34,774 nucleotides of DNA from positions 1 through 34,774 of the forward strand of contig NZ_VCJS01000131.1 in assembly GCF_005893125.1 (NCBI RefSeq). Reading direction: 5' to 3'. The stretch's first letter is position 1. Each line of letters opens with the position of its first letter. Made by a program: the position numbers and the translations under genes. This DNA comes from Nonomuraea basaltis. GTDB taxonomy: Bacteria; Actinomycetota; Actinomycetes; Streptosporangiales; Streptosporangiaceae. The notes below the pieces were generated by a model. The model had not been told where the DNA came from. It made no database searches and saw nothing but the letters and a program-made list of their open reading frames with translations. Shown here piece after piece: positions 1 through 7,651 of this stretch.

Positions 1-778
1 GGTCGGTCACGACGCTGACCTCGCGGACGAAACCGGCGCCCCGGCCCGCCGCCTCCAGGAAGCGCCGCTCGCCGGTGACGCCGTACAGGCGGGCCAGGAG
101 GAAGGCCGTGCCGGCCGTGCCGGCGAGAAATCCCGGCGTGACGGCGTCCACGGGCAGATCCGGGCAGTCGCCGAAGCGGTGGCCGGGGACGGCCAAGGCG
201 GCGATGCGCTCCCCCGCCGCCACCGCGATCTCCTCATACGCCGGCACGCCCAGCGCGGTGGCGGCGCGCAGCAGCCCGAGCACGATCCCGCCATCACCAC
301 GCTGAGCGGGATCACCCGTCCACCCCGGGCCACCGTCCAGCGGGCGGGCCGCACGGACGATGTGCTCGGCCACGTCCACGGCCTCCTGCTCCAAGCCGCC
401 GTCGCCCAGCACCCACCCGGCCTCGATCAGCGCCACGACGATGCCGCTCAAGCCGTGGTAGAGGGACAGGTCGGCCTGCTCCCGCCACGTGGCGGCGAGG
501 TAGCGGGCACCCTCGCGGGCGTCCTGCAAGTACGCCTCGTGACCGGTCGCCGCCGCCAGCTCCAGGAAGAACAGCACGATCCCGGCCGCCCCAGCGTAGA
601 GAGACCCTGGCTCGGCGGCGGCGAGCGCCGACCTGGCCCGGGCGTCGGGGTTGGCGATCCAGTACCGCCCGCGCACGTCGTTCACGGCGGCGGAGCGTAT
701 CCATCGCCCGGCCAGGATGGCGGCGGTCAGGGGTGTCTCGGCACGCTCGCTGGGCGAGCGGGTCCTGTCCAAACCCAT
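1..778 (-). CDS. LanC-like lanthionine cyclase family protein (partial)
   Basis: The gene reads leftwards from an ATG at 778 and leaves the window before its stop, so about 259 residues are visible. The visible part carries the repeating double-helix signatures of the LanC-like alpha-toroid: LYAGAAG at residues 60-66, SLYHGLSGI at 105-113, GDGGIVLGLL at 161-170 and TPGFLAGTAGTA at 214-225. LanC proteins are zinc enzymes that add cysteine thiols to dehydroalanine or dehydrobutyrine to form lanthionine rings. The zinc ligands (Cys, Cys-His) lie in the C-terminal third, outside the window, so catalytic competence cannot be judged. No Shine-Dalgarno sequence stands before the ATG. No precursor peptide or dehydratase is seen on the visible side. 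The family assignment is good; a role in lanthipeptide synthesis is only a possibility. Confidence 0.75.
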   Translation of the reverse strand, partial: MGLDRTRSPSERAETPLTAAILAGRWIRSAAVNDVRGRYWIANPDARARSALAAAEPGSLYAGAAGIVLFFLELAAATGHEAYLQDAREGARYLAATWREQADLSLYHGLSGIVVALIEAGWVLGDGGLEQEAVDVAEHIVRAARPLDGGPGWTGDPAQRGDGGIVLGLLRAATALGVPAYEEIAVAAGERIAALAVPGHRFGDCPDLPVDAVTPGFLAGTAGTAFLLARLYGVTGERRFLEAAGRGAGFVREVSVVTD

Positions 779-1033
779 GCTTGAGTATCCCACACATTTG
801 GTAGGAAAATCAGGTATTCATGTCCTGTCGTTGAGTCCTTGCCTGATTTCCAGCAGATCGCCCGGCCCGCGGCAACCGAGTCGACTGAACCGGGGTCCCG
901 GTAGCAATCGCGGAAAATCCAACGGATATGGGTCTGACCTGCGTGAGCGGAACTTGGCCCGCCGTACCGTGATCGTGTTTCCCCAAGGAGTCTGCGCAGG
1001 TCGGCAGCAACATCTGTGGATTCACAGCCATTA
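779..1033. other. Intergenic region before the LanC-like gene
   Basis: This stretch lies between the monooxygenase stop and the LanC-like start and looks less GC-rich than its surroundings. It holds an imperfect inverted repeat, GGAAAATCAGG at 804-814 and CCTGATTTCC at 842-851. The arms match apart from one extra A, and the spacer is 27 bases. An open leftward frame of 73 codons (810-1031) has no recognisable similarity and no ribosome site, so I do not call it a gene. Confidence 0.3.
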
Positions 1034-2287
1034 CTACCGGACCCCCGGGCCGCCCGCGAGGCCGACCTGGCCTCCTGATGCGGTGGGCGACGGCGGGTAG
1101 TCGTCGACGGTCATGGAGTTGTAGAGGCGTGCGCTCTTGGTGGTGAGGCGCATGAGGGCGCGGCTGGGTCCCGCGGGCAGGGCGGAGAGCAGACGGGCGC
1201 CCTGGGCCAGTCCCCACACGCCCAGGCGGGACGTGGGGATCAGGGTGTTCGCCGCGCTGAGCGCGACTGCGCGGCTGCCGCGCACGTGCTCCGCCATCGC
1301 GCGCTCGTAGGCGGGGAAGGCGCGCTCGTGGTCGCCGCCCGCTCGCGCCAGCTCCCCGGCGAGGACGTACGCGCCGACGACGGCCAGGCTGGTGCTGCCG
1401 CCGACGGCCGGGCCGGGGCAGTAGCCCGCGTCTCCGACGAGCGTCACCCTCCCGCGCGACCAGGTGTCCATGCGGAGCTGGGTGATCGAGTCGAAGTAGA
1501 ATGCCGGGGTGCGGTCGAGCTCGTCCAGCCAGCGGTCCACGTCGGCGTGGACGCCGTCGAACGCGCCGCGCAGCAGCTCCTTCTGCCGGGGCACGTCGCG
1601 GTGGTGGTAGTCGAGCTCGCGCTCGCTGCGGAAGAGGAACAACGCCCGCGCCTCGCCGAGGTGCCGCGCGCCGTACATGCCGGCAGTGCGGCCGACGCCG
1701 ACGTGGATGAGGAGCTCGCCGTCGAGGCCGGAGGTGTTGGGCAGGGTCAGCACCCCGAGGTAGGCCCCGATGAAGGCGCTGAGGCGGGACTCATCGCCGA
1801 AGACGAGGCGGCGCACGTTGGAGTGCAGCCCGTCCGCGCCGGCGACGAGGTCGAAGCGGCGCGGCGCGGAGTTCTCGAACCGCACCTCGCCGTCGGGCGA
1901 GATCGCGGTGATCGAGTCGTCGAAGACGTACTCGACGTCGTCGCGCGCGGCGTCGTAGTAGATCTCGCTCAGGTCGTCGCGCATGATCTCGACGTGCCGG
2001 GCGGAGGTGCCGCTGAAGATCTTGGAGAGGTCCACCCGGACGGGACGCCGTGAGCCCTCCCGGTAGATGGCCATCCGGTTCGTGCCGGTGGCCCGCTCCA
2101 CGACGCGCGGGAGCACGCCCATCTTCTCCGAGATGTCCACCGCGGGCCGGAACAGGTCGACCGCGTGGCCGCCGGTCTTGCGCAGAGCCGGCGCGCGCTC
2201 GACGACGGTGACGGAGAAGCCGTGCCTGGTGAGCCAGTACGCCAGCACCGGACCGGCGACGCTGGCGCCGGAGATGAGAATCCGCAT
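1034..2287 (-). CDS. FAD-dependent monooxygenase (PHBH/UbiH-like)
   Basis: This 417-residue flavoprotein is of the aromatic-hydroxylase (PHBH-like) class, which uses NAD(P)H and oxygen to hydroxylate small, often aromatic, substrates in the cytoplasm. The N-terminal strand carries the dinucleotide motif GASVAG at residues 7-12. Two-thirds along is the second FAD motif GRVTLVGDAGYCPGP, whose GD contacts the ribityl chain. I chose the start at 2287 (MRILISG), not the ATG six bases upstream, because GAAGG lies 7 bases from it but only 1 base from the other. The gene is divergent from the PadR gene and has its own dyad upstream at 2305-2321. The substrate cannot be told from sequence. Tetracycline- or polyketide-modifying relatives share this layout, so a detoxifying or tailoring role is equally possible. 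Confidence 0.85.
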   Translation of the reverse strand: MRILISGASVAGPVLAYWLTRHGFSVTVVERAPALRKTGGHAVDLFRPAVDISEKMGVLPRVVERATGTNRMAIYREGSRRPVRVDLSKIFSGTSARHVEIMRDDLSEIYYDAARDDVEYVFDDSITAISPDGEVRFENSAPRRFDLVAGADGLHSNVRRLVFGDESRLSAFIGAYLGVLTLPNTSGLDGELLIHVGVGRTAGMYGARHLGEARALFLFRSERELDYHHRDVPRQKELLRGAFDGVHADVDRWLDELDRTPAFYFDSITQLRMDTWSRGRVTLVGDAGYCPGPAVGGSTSLAVVGAYVLAGELARAGGDHERAFPAYERAMAEHVRGSRAVALSAANTLIPTSRLGVWGLAQGARLLSALPAGPSRALMRLTTKSARLYNSMTVDDYPPSPTASGGQVGLAGGPGVR

Positions 2288-2304
2288 GAGCATGCCTTCT
2301 TACT

Positions 2305-2321
2305 TACGATAGGTAATCGTA
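2305..2321. promoter_or_regulatory. Operator-like dyad upstream of the FAD monooxygenase
   Basis: TACGAT and ATCGTA form perfect 6-bp arms around the spacer AGGTA, 18 bases upstream of the monooxygenase start. The half-site differs from the dyad in front of the PadR gene, so one regulator need not bind both. Confidence 0.45.
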
Positions 2322-2531
2322 GCTGAGAGTGATCAGTGCAATCGTCTCGTTCGGTCCGCCGGTGGGACGTGGATCGCGGTGAAGGCCAGGAGGGACGCGG
2401 CGGTCCGCGGCGGATCCTTCATGGGCAGAGTGTCGCCGCCCTTGCACGCCGGCGGATTGGACAAATGTTCCCGGTCACTCGGCCCGCACAGCATGAGGGG
2501 GATGGCGTGGTCAGGCCGGCAGCGCGGCGAG

Positions 2532-2546
2532 TATACCCTCGGTATA
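2532..2546. promoter_or_regulatory. Operator-like dyad upstream of padR
   Basis: TATACC-CTC-GGTATA is a perfect 6-bp inverted repeat ending 11 bases before the PadR start codon. PadR proteins commonly bind AT-rich dyads in their own promoters, so autoregulation is the natural reading. That is inference. Confidence 0.5.
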
Positions 2547-2557
2547 TAGTCCTCGGC

Positions 2558-3085
2558 ATGAGTGTTCCTCTTGCCCTGCTCGGCCTGCTCGACCGCGAGC
2601 CGAGCTACGGGTATGACCTGAAACGCGACTACGACACCTACTTCGGCAGGGGCAAGCCGCTGCCCTTCGGCCAGGTGTATTCCACGCTCGGCCGGCTGGC
2701 AAGGGACGGCAAGGTCACCGCCGGGCAGAGCGAGCCCGGCGCCGGGCCGGACCGCAAGCGGTACGCCATCACCCCCGTCGGCAAGCAGGAGGTCGAGGCG
2801 TGGCTGGGCGAGCCGGTGGAGGCGGAGCCGTACCTGCAGACGGTGCTGTTCACCAAGGTCGTGCTGGCGCTGATGCTGGGGCAGGACGCGGCGGGCTATC
2901 TCGACGCCCAGCGCGCGACGCACATGCGGCGCATGCGCGAGCTCGCCGAGATCAAGCGCGGCGGCGCTCTGGTGGACGCGCTGCTGGCCGATCACGGCCT
3001 GTTCCATTTGGAGGCCGACCTGCGGTGGATCGACGTCACCTCCGCCCGGCTGACCGCGCTGGCGCAGACGGTGCGCCCCTCATGA
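2558..3085 (+). CDS. PadR family transcriptional regulator
   Basis: This 175-residue regulator has an N-terminal winged helix of PadR type: the LLGLLDREPSYGYDL opening, then the recognition region GQVYSTLGRLARDGKV, then a basic wing (KRYAITPVGKQE). A helical C-terminal part (about residues 90-175) resembles the dimerising Vir domain of the longer PadR class. PadR proteins repress genes until a small ligand or drug binds. The frame is open further upstream, but I start at 2558 because homology begins exactly there and the operator dyad lies just before it. Its TGA overlaps the ATG of the ABC ATPase (ATGA), which couples the regulator to the transporter it probably controls. Confidence 0.88.
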   Translation: MSVPLALLGLLDREPSYGYDLKRDYDTYFGRGKPLPFGQVYSTLGRLARDGKVTAGQSEPGAGPDRKRYAITPVGKQEVEAWLGEPVEAEPYLQTVLFTKVVLALMLGQDAAGYLDAQRATHMRRMRELAEIKRGGALVDALLADHGLFHLEADLRWIDVTSARLTALAQTVRPS

Positions 3086-3792
3086 CCATCGACGGCCTTC
3101 CCGTGACGGGCCCGCTGATCGAGGCCCGCGCGATCACCCGCTCGTACGGCCGCACGCCCGCGCTGCGCGAGGCCGGGGTGTCGGTCGCGGCCGGGGAGAT
3201 CATGGCGATCATGGGCCCGAGCGGCTCAGGGAAATCGACGCTGCTGCACTGCCTGGCCGGCATCTTCACCCCGGACGCGGGCGAGGTGTGGTTCGACGGG
3301 CGGCGGCTGGACACGCTCAGCGACGCCAGGCGGTCGGAGCTGCGGCGCACCGCGTTCGGCTTCGTCTTCCAGTTCGGCCAGCTGGTGCCGGAGCTGACCG
3401 TGGCCGACAACGTCGCCCTGCCGCTGCTGCTCGGCCGGGTCCGGCGCCGCCAGGCCTACCGGCGGGCCGTTTCCTGGCTGGAGCGGCTGGAGCTGGCGGA
3501 GCTGCGCGAGCGGCGTACCGGGGAGCTGTCGGGCGGCCAGGCGCAGCGGGTGGCGATCGCCAGGGCGCTCGTGACGGGGCCCCAGGTGGTGTTCGCCGAC
3601 GAGCCGACCGGCGCGCTCGACTCGCTCACCGGCGAGCGGGTCATGGAGCTGCTGGTCGGCCTGGCCCGCCAGGAGGGCACGACGGTGATCGTGGTGACCC
3701 ACGACGCCCGCGTGGCCGCCTGCGCCGACCGGGAGGTCATCGTCCGCGACGGCCGGGTCACCGACCCGTACGCCAGCGGGGTCGCCCGATGA
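3082..3792 (+). CDS. ABC transporter ATP-binding protein (MacB/LolD-like)
   Basis: This 236-residue ATPase has every expected motif: Walker A GPSGSGKST at residues 45-53, a Q-loop near FQFGQL, signature LSGGQ at 149-153, Walker B VVFADE at 169-174 and H-loop His207 (VTHD). Its size and the TGALDS stretch fit the MacB/LolD/FtsE group, which partners FtsX-type permeases and performs mechanotransmission or export rather than import. It overlaps the PadR gene by 4 bases on one side and the permease gene by 4 bases on the other, so the three are one translationally coupled operon. Such PadR-ATPase-FtsX operons often serve peptide or antibiotic tolerance; the substrate here is unknown. Confidence 0.92.
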   Translation: MTIDGLPVTGPLIEARAITRSYGRTPALREAGVSVAAGEIMAIMGPSGSGKSTLLHCLAGIFTPDAGEVWFDGRRLDTLSDARRSELRRTAFGFVFQFGQLVPELTVADNVALPLLLGRVRRRQAYRRAVSWLERLELAELRERRTGELSGGQAQRVAIARALVTGPQVVFADEPTGALDSLTGERVMELLVGLARQEGTTVIVVTHDARVAACADREVIVRDGRVTDPYASGVAR

Positions 3793-6122
3793 TGATCTGG
3801 CTGGGGCTGCGGCTGTCGCTGCGCGGCGGCAGGGAGGCGGCCGTCCGGCTGGTGCTGGTCACCGCTGCCGTCGCGACCGGCGTCGTGGTGCTGCTGTGCA
3901 CGCTGTCGCTGTTCAACGCCTTCAAAGCCACCGCCGGCCGCCCGTGCTGGGAGTGCACCACCGGCTCGGCGCCCAGCGGCCGGACCCTGGGCGCCACGCC
4001 GGACGCCGCCCTGTGGAACTACCGCCAGGACTTCTACGCGGGCCGCACCATCAAGCGGCTGGACGTGGCCGCGCTCGGCCCGCAGGCGCCCGCCGTACCG
4101 GGCATTCCCAGCATGCCCGGCGCGGGCCGGTACTACGTCTCGCCCGCCCTGGCCGAGCTGCTGGACTCGGTGCCGCGCGAGCAGCTCGCCGACCGCTTCC
4201 CCGGCACGCGGGCCGGCCTCATCGGCGCAGCGGCGCTGTCCGGACCCGACGACCTGGTCATCGTCCTAGGGCAGGCGCCCGTCCAGGTCGCCGCCATGGG
4301 CGGCACCATCCAGGTCGACACCATCGCCACCGGGCCCGTCGCCGACGACACCACGGCGCTGTACGGGCACGGGTTCGGCCTGGCCGCGATCGGCCTGATC
4401 GTGCCGCTGCTCGTGCTCATCGGCACGGCCACGCGGCTGGCCGCCGCCCGCCGCGAGGCGCGGTTCGCGGCGATCAGGCTGGTGGGCGCCACGTCACGGC
4501 AGATCAACGCCATCGCGTCGGTGGACGCGGCGGTGGGGGCTCTGCTCGGCACGCTGGCCGGGATCGCGATCTTCCAGGCGGTACGGCCCGCCGTCGCCGC
4601 CGTGACGATCACCGGTTCCCGCTTCTTCCCCGAAGTGGTCGCCCCGACCGCGCTCCAGTACGCCGCCGTGCTGGCCGGCGTGCCGGTCGCCGCGGCCTGC
4701 GCCGCCCTGTGGTCGCTGCGCCGGGTGCGGATCTCGCCACTGGGCGCGGCACGGAAGGTGCGGGCGTCCGCGCCGGGGTGGTGGCGGGTGCTCCCGTTGC
4801 TGGCCGGCCTGGGCCTGTTCGCGAGCCCGGTGTTCTGGGGCGACGGCAACGATCCGAACGCCGTGCTGGTCGACGCCGGCCTCGCACTGATCATGGTGGG
4901 GCTGGTCGTGGGCGGGCCCTGGCTGACGATGCTGGCCGCGCGGCTGGCCGCCCGATTCACCCGCGGCGCCGCGACGCTGCTGGCCGCGCAGCGGCTGGCG
5001 GCCGACCCGAAGGCGGCCTTCCGCTCCGTGAACGGCATCGTGCTGGCGGTCTTCATCGGCACGGCGGTCGCCGGGATCGTCCCGGCGGTCGTCTCAGGCC
5101 AGCAGGCGGCGGGGGGCGGCACGCTGAGCAACGTGCTGCGTGCTTCGTTCGGTCGCGAGGACCAAGCCGGTCGCGACGACCAAGCCGGTCGCGACGACCA
5201 AGCTCGTCGCGACGACGACCAAGCCCTGTCGCCGGAGACCGGGGCCGAGCTCCTCACCAAGCTGCGCGCCCACCCCCGTGTCACTGTGCTGCCGGTCTAC
5301 TCGCGGGCGGACGTCCCCGAGCCCCCGCCCAAGCTCGAGCTCCTGCCGGAATGCGCCCCCGGCGTCTTGTGCGAGCAGGATTTCCTGCTCAGCAACGTCG
5401 TCGAGTGCGAGAGCCTGGCCCGTTTCCCCGCGCTGGGGCGGTGCGCCGCGGGCGCCGGCGCCGTGGCGACCCGCTTCTCCCGCCTGCTGACCAGCGACAA
5501 CATGCTGACGGTCGACAGGGAGCTCCCGCTCGTTCATGCGAAGAGCCCGGCCGTCTCCACGCCCGTCACGGGCCTGGGCCTGGCGGCGGTGCTGATCGGC
5601 ACGGACGACCCGGCGGTCCGCGAGCAGGTCCGCACGCTGCTGGCGACGTACCTGGCCAGATCGGGCAGCACCGAAACGCCGCAAACCTTCGCCGAGGTCG
5701 CCCAGGTCAGGGCGGTTCTGCTGGACCAGGCGGAGCGCATCGCGGTGGCCATCGTGGTGCTGACCCTGCTCGTCGCGGGCTGCGGCCTCCTCGTGGCGGT
5801 CGCCGGCGGGCTGGTGGAGCGCAGGCAGTCGTTCACCCTGCTGCGGCTGTGCGGCACGCCGACGCGCACCCTGTCCACGGTGGTGCTGCTCGAATCGGCC
5901 GTGCCCCTGGTCGTGGCCGCCGTGCTCGCGGCGGGTGCGGGCCTCGGCGTGGCGGGGCCGATGATCGACCAGCTCGCGATCAAGAGTGCGCCGGCGGCGC
6001 TGCCCGAGCCCGGCTACTTCCTGACCGTCGGTGGCGGGCTGCTCGCCTCCCTGCTGGTGATCGCCACCGCGCTGCCGCTGCTCAAGCGCATGACCGCGCC
6101 CGACAACGCGCGTTTCGAATAG
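3789..6122 (+). CDS. FtsX-family ABC transporter permease
   Basis: This 777-residue membrane subunit of the preceding ATPase has a first membrane helix at about residues 13-40, then an extracytoplasmic region. A three-helix FtsX core follows, beginning near GFGLAAIGLIVPLLVLIGTA with the coupling segment AARREARFAAIRLVGAT. A second, similar FtsX core lies at the C-terminus (AERIAVAIVVLTLLVAG and the segment ERRQSFTLLRLCGTP). This two-core layout is that of MacB-like or BceB-like permeases with a large external domain between the halves. The external domain contains a charged tandem repeat (5151-5227). The start ATG at 3789 overlaps the ATPase stop. The transported or sensed molecule cannot be read from sequence. 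Confidence 0.87.
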   Translation: MMIWLGLRLSLRGGREAAVRLVLVTAAVATGVVVLLCTLSLFNAFKATAGRPCWECTTGSAPSGRTLGATPDAALWNYRQDFYAGRTIKRLDVAALGPQAPAVPGIPSMPGAGRYYVSPALAELLDSVPREQLADRFPGTRAGLIGAAALSGPDDLVIVLGQAPVQVAAMGGTIQVDTIATGPVADDTTALYGHGFGLAAIGLIVPLLVLIGTATRLAAARREARFAAIRLVGATSRQINAIASVDAAVGALLGTLAGIAIFQAVRPAVAAVTITGSRFFPEVVAPTALQYAAVLAGVPVAAACAALWSLRRVRISPLGAARKVRASAPGWWRVLPLLAGLGLFASPVFWGDGNDPNAVLVDAGLALIMVGLVVGGPWLTMLAARLAARFTRGAATLLAAQRLAADPKAAFRSVNGIVLAVFIGTAVAGIVPAVVSGQQAAGGGTLSNVLRASFGREDQAGRDDQAGRDDQARRDDDQALSPETGAELLTKLRAHPRVTVLPVYSRADVPEPPPKLELLPECAPGVLCEQDFLLSNVVECESLARFPALGRCAAGAGAVATRFSRLLTSDNMLTVDRELPLVHAKSPAVSTPVTGLGLAAVLIGTDDPAVREQVRTLLATYLARSGSTETPQTFAEVAQVRAVLLDQAERIAVAIVVLTLLVAGCGLLVAVAGGLVERRQSFTLLRLCGTPTRTLSTVVLLESAVPLVVAAVLAAGAGLGVAGPMIDQLAIKSAPAALPEPGYFLTVGGGLLASLLVIATALPLLKRMTAPDNARFE
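5151..5227 (+). repeat. In-frame 18-bp tandem repeat in the permease gene
   Basis: Two exact 18-bp units (5161-5178 and 5179-5196, each beginning ACCAAGCCGGTCGCGACG), a third with changed bases (5197-5214) and partial flanking units encode a hexapeptide repeat of the type DQAGRD. Because the unit is a multiple of three, copy changes keep the reading frame. It lies at the start of the second external segment. Confidence 0.85.
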
Positions 6123-6145
6123 GAATCACCTTTGCGGGGGCGAGG

Positions 6146-6904
6146 TCAGCCACCGGCGATGAGGCGGACCGCCTGCCGCACCACCTCCGCCTGGGCGGGG
6201 GCGAGACCGTCGAGGAACGGCTCGATCACCTCGGCGTCGAAGCCGGGCGGGCCCGGCGCGGCGGCGGGCCGCATGTGCCGCAGGCTGTACTCGGCGAGCG
6301 TCGCCGCCAAGGGCGCGATCCTCGGGTCGCCGGGCTCGGCGCCGGCCAGCTCGTCGAGCCGCCGGTAGAACTCGTGCCCGCGCTCCGTCGCCTCCGGATC
6401 GGCGGCGAGCGTCTCGAACATCGCGAAGGCGCGTCCCCTCTCGGGGTCCGCCGCCACGGTGTCCATCAGCACCAGCATCTCGCGATCCCAGGCGGCCGCC
6501 TTCGACGCGGGCAGGTCGACCGCGCGCAGGAAGGCCAGCAGGTCGGGCGAGGCGGTGTCCTCCGGGCCCAGTGTCCCTGCCTCGGCCTGCTGGAGCACCT
6601 CGGCCAGCCGCTGCCGCCTGACCTGGATCTCCTGCTCCTGCCTGGCCAGGTCCGCGTCGATCTCCGCGAGGATCTCGGGCAGTTCCCTGGAGCGGTCGTC
6701 GGCGATGACGTCGCGCGCCTCGTCCAGGCTCAGCCCGAGCGCGACGAGGCGGCGGACGCGGGCCAGGGCGATGGCGTCGCGCATGCCGTACTCGCGGTAG
6801 CCGTTGGCCAGGCGGGGCGGCTCGGGCAGGACGCCCTGGTGGTGGTAGTAGCGCACCGTCCGGGTCGACACTCCGAGCAGCGTGGCGAGCTCTCCGATCC
6901 GCAT
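6146..6904 (-). CDS. MerR family transcriptional regulator
   Basis: This 252-residue regulator begins with the standard MerR winged helix: MRIGELATLLGVSTRTVRYY at residues 1-20, then the second helix around ANGYREY and the wing. A long dimerisation helix spans about residues 80-115. The C-terminal effector part (about 120-252) is helical and does not show the cysteines of the metal sensors, so a drug or organic ligand is more likely. The ATG sits 6 bases from a good -10 box, so the transcript would begin at or next to the start codon. The nearby GGAGG overlaps that interval and may not function as a ribosome site. The gene converges with the ABC permease and probably regulates itself. Confidence 0.88.
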   Translation of the reverse strand: MRIGELATLLGVSTRTVRYYHHQGVLPEPPRLANGYREYGMRDAIALARVRRLVALGLSLDEARDVIADDRSRELPEILAEIDADLARQEQEIQVRRQRLAEVLQQAEAGTLGPEDTASPDLLAFLRAVDLPASKAAAWDREMLVLMDTVAADPERGRAFAMFETLAADPEATERGHEFYRRLDELAGAEPGDPRIAPLAATLAEYSLRHMRPAAAPGPPGFDAEVIEPFLDGLAPAQAEVVRQAVRLIAGG

Positions 6905-6910
6905 GCCTCC

Positions 6911-6941
6911 ATTAAAGACGTTGACGTGGCGTCAAGGTCAA
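6911..6941 (-). promoter_or_regulatory. MerR-type promoter with 19-bp spacer and operator
   Basis: On the minus strand TTGACC (6941-6936) and TTTAAT (6916-6911) are separated by exactly 19 bases. That is the over-long spacing that defines MerR-activated promoters. The spacer contains the perfect dyad TTGACG-TGG-CGTCAA (6921-6935). The start codon lies 6 bases past the -10 box, implying a leaderless mRNA. The spacing rule is established for MerR targets; activity here is inferred. Confidence 0.75.
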
Positions 6942-6949
6942 ACGGGGTT

Positions 6950-7543
6950 TCACGGTCGCAGCGCTTTGAGCACGTGATCGACCAGCGCGTCGGCGTACTC
7001 GGGGGTCAGCGGGCCCGTGCGCAGCAGCCAGCGCTGGTAGAGGGGGGCGTACAGCAGCTCGAGCGCCAGGTCGAGGTCGGCGTCCGCGGCGATCTGCCCG
7101 GCCTGCTGGGCGCTGCGCAGCCGGGCCTTCTTGGCCTCGTCGACCGGGCCCGCCAGCTTCTGCCGGTACTGCGCGGCGAGGCCGGGATCGTTGATGATCT
7201 CGGTGTTGAGCGCCCGGATCGGCGCCTCGAACTCCGGATCGGCGAACTCGCCCACCGTCGCCCGCATGACGACCTTCAGGTCGGCTTCGATGTCGCCGGT
7301 GTCGGGCAGCGCCATGCTCTCCTCCGGACCCACCTCGCTCAGAGCCAGGAAGGAGTCGAAGACCACCGCCCCTTTGGAGGGCCACCACCGGTAGATCGTC
7401 TGCTTGCCCACGCCGGCCCGCGCGGCGATGGCCTCGATCGACAGCTTGGCGTATCCCACTTCGGAGACCAGCTCGCGGGCGGCGGCGAGGATGGACTGCC
7501 GCGACCGCTCGCTGCGGCGCGCCGGGTTCGGCTGCTTGGACAT
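6950..7543 (-). CDS. TetR/AcrR family transcriptional regulator
   Basis: This 197-residue regulator has an N-terminal three-helix DNA-binding domain (residues about 12-58) containing SERSRQSILAAARELV and the recognition helix region GVGKQTIYRWW. The rest is a helical ligand-binding and dimerisation domain. I start at 7543 (MSKQPNP) because family similarity begins there; the frame is open 18 codons upstream, into the operator region. It is divergent from the SDR gene at 7652, and the interval contains two matched TetR-type half-palindromes. The simplest model is that this protein represses itself and the SDR until a small ligand binds. The MerR gene follows on the same strand with a 45-base gap and its own promoter. 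Confidence 0.88.
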   Translation of the reverse strand: MSKQPNPARRSERSRQSILAAARELVSEVGYAKLSIEAIAARAGVGKQTIYRWWPSKGAVVFDSFLALSEVGPEESMALPDTGDIEADLKVVMRATVGEFADPEFEAPIRALNTEIINDPGLAAQYRQKLAGPVDEAKKARLRSAQQAGQIAADADLDLALELLYAPLYQRWLLRTGPLTPEYADALVDHVLKALRP

Positions 7544-7565
7544 GCGGCGAAGCCTATCACGCAAA

Positions 7566-7623
7566 CGAGACGAGACGTGCCGTCTTGACATGTACATCTT
7601 GCAAGACGTACCGTCTCGTCTCG
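7566..7623. promoter_or_regulatory. Double TetR operator between tetR and the SDR gene
   Basis: Two 22-base arms (7566-7587 and 7602-7623) are inverted copies of each other with only three mismatches and a 14-base centre. Each arm contains its own palindrome, AGACG-TGC-CGTCT (7573-7585) and AGACG-TAC-CGTCT (7605-7617). Two regulator dimers could therefore bind symmetrically. Confidence 0.75.
7585..7614 (+). promoter_or_regulatory. Promoter of the SDR gene
   Basis: A consensus -35 box TTGACA (7585-7590) and the actinobacterial-style -10 box TACCGT (7609-7614) are 18 bases apart. The -35 overlaps the left TetR palindrome and the -10 overlaps the right one, so bound repressor would block both boxes. 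The predicted start near 7621 gives a leader of about 30 bases ending in GGAGGAGG. Confidence 0.65.
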
Positions 7624-7651
7624 CAATCGCTATCGGAGGAGGTGGAGCCCC

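Noticed and set aside
810..1031. Leftward 73-codon frame upstream of the LanC-like gene as a lanthipeptide precursor
   Set aside because: It lacks a leader-plus-Cys/Ser/Thr core pattern (only one Cys) and has no ribosome site.
3288..7588. Very long open frames overlapping the permease, MerR and TetR genes in other frames
   Set aside because: In DNA this GC-rich, third-position GC keeps shadow frames open. Their products are Arg/Pro/Ala/Gly-rich with no family match, while the called genes carry intact motifs.
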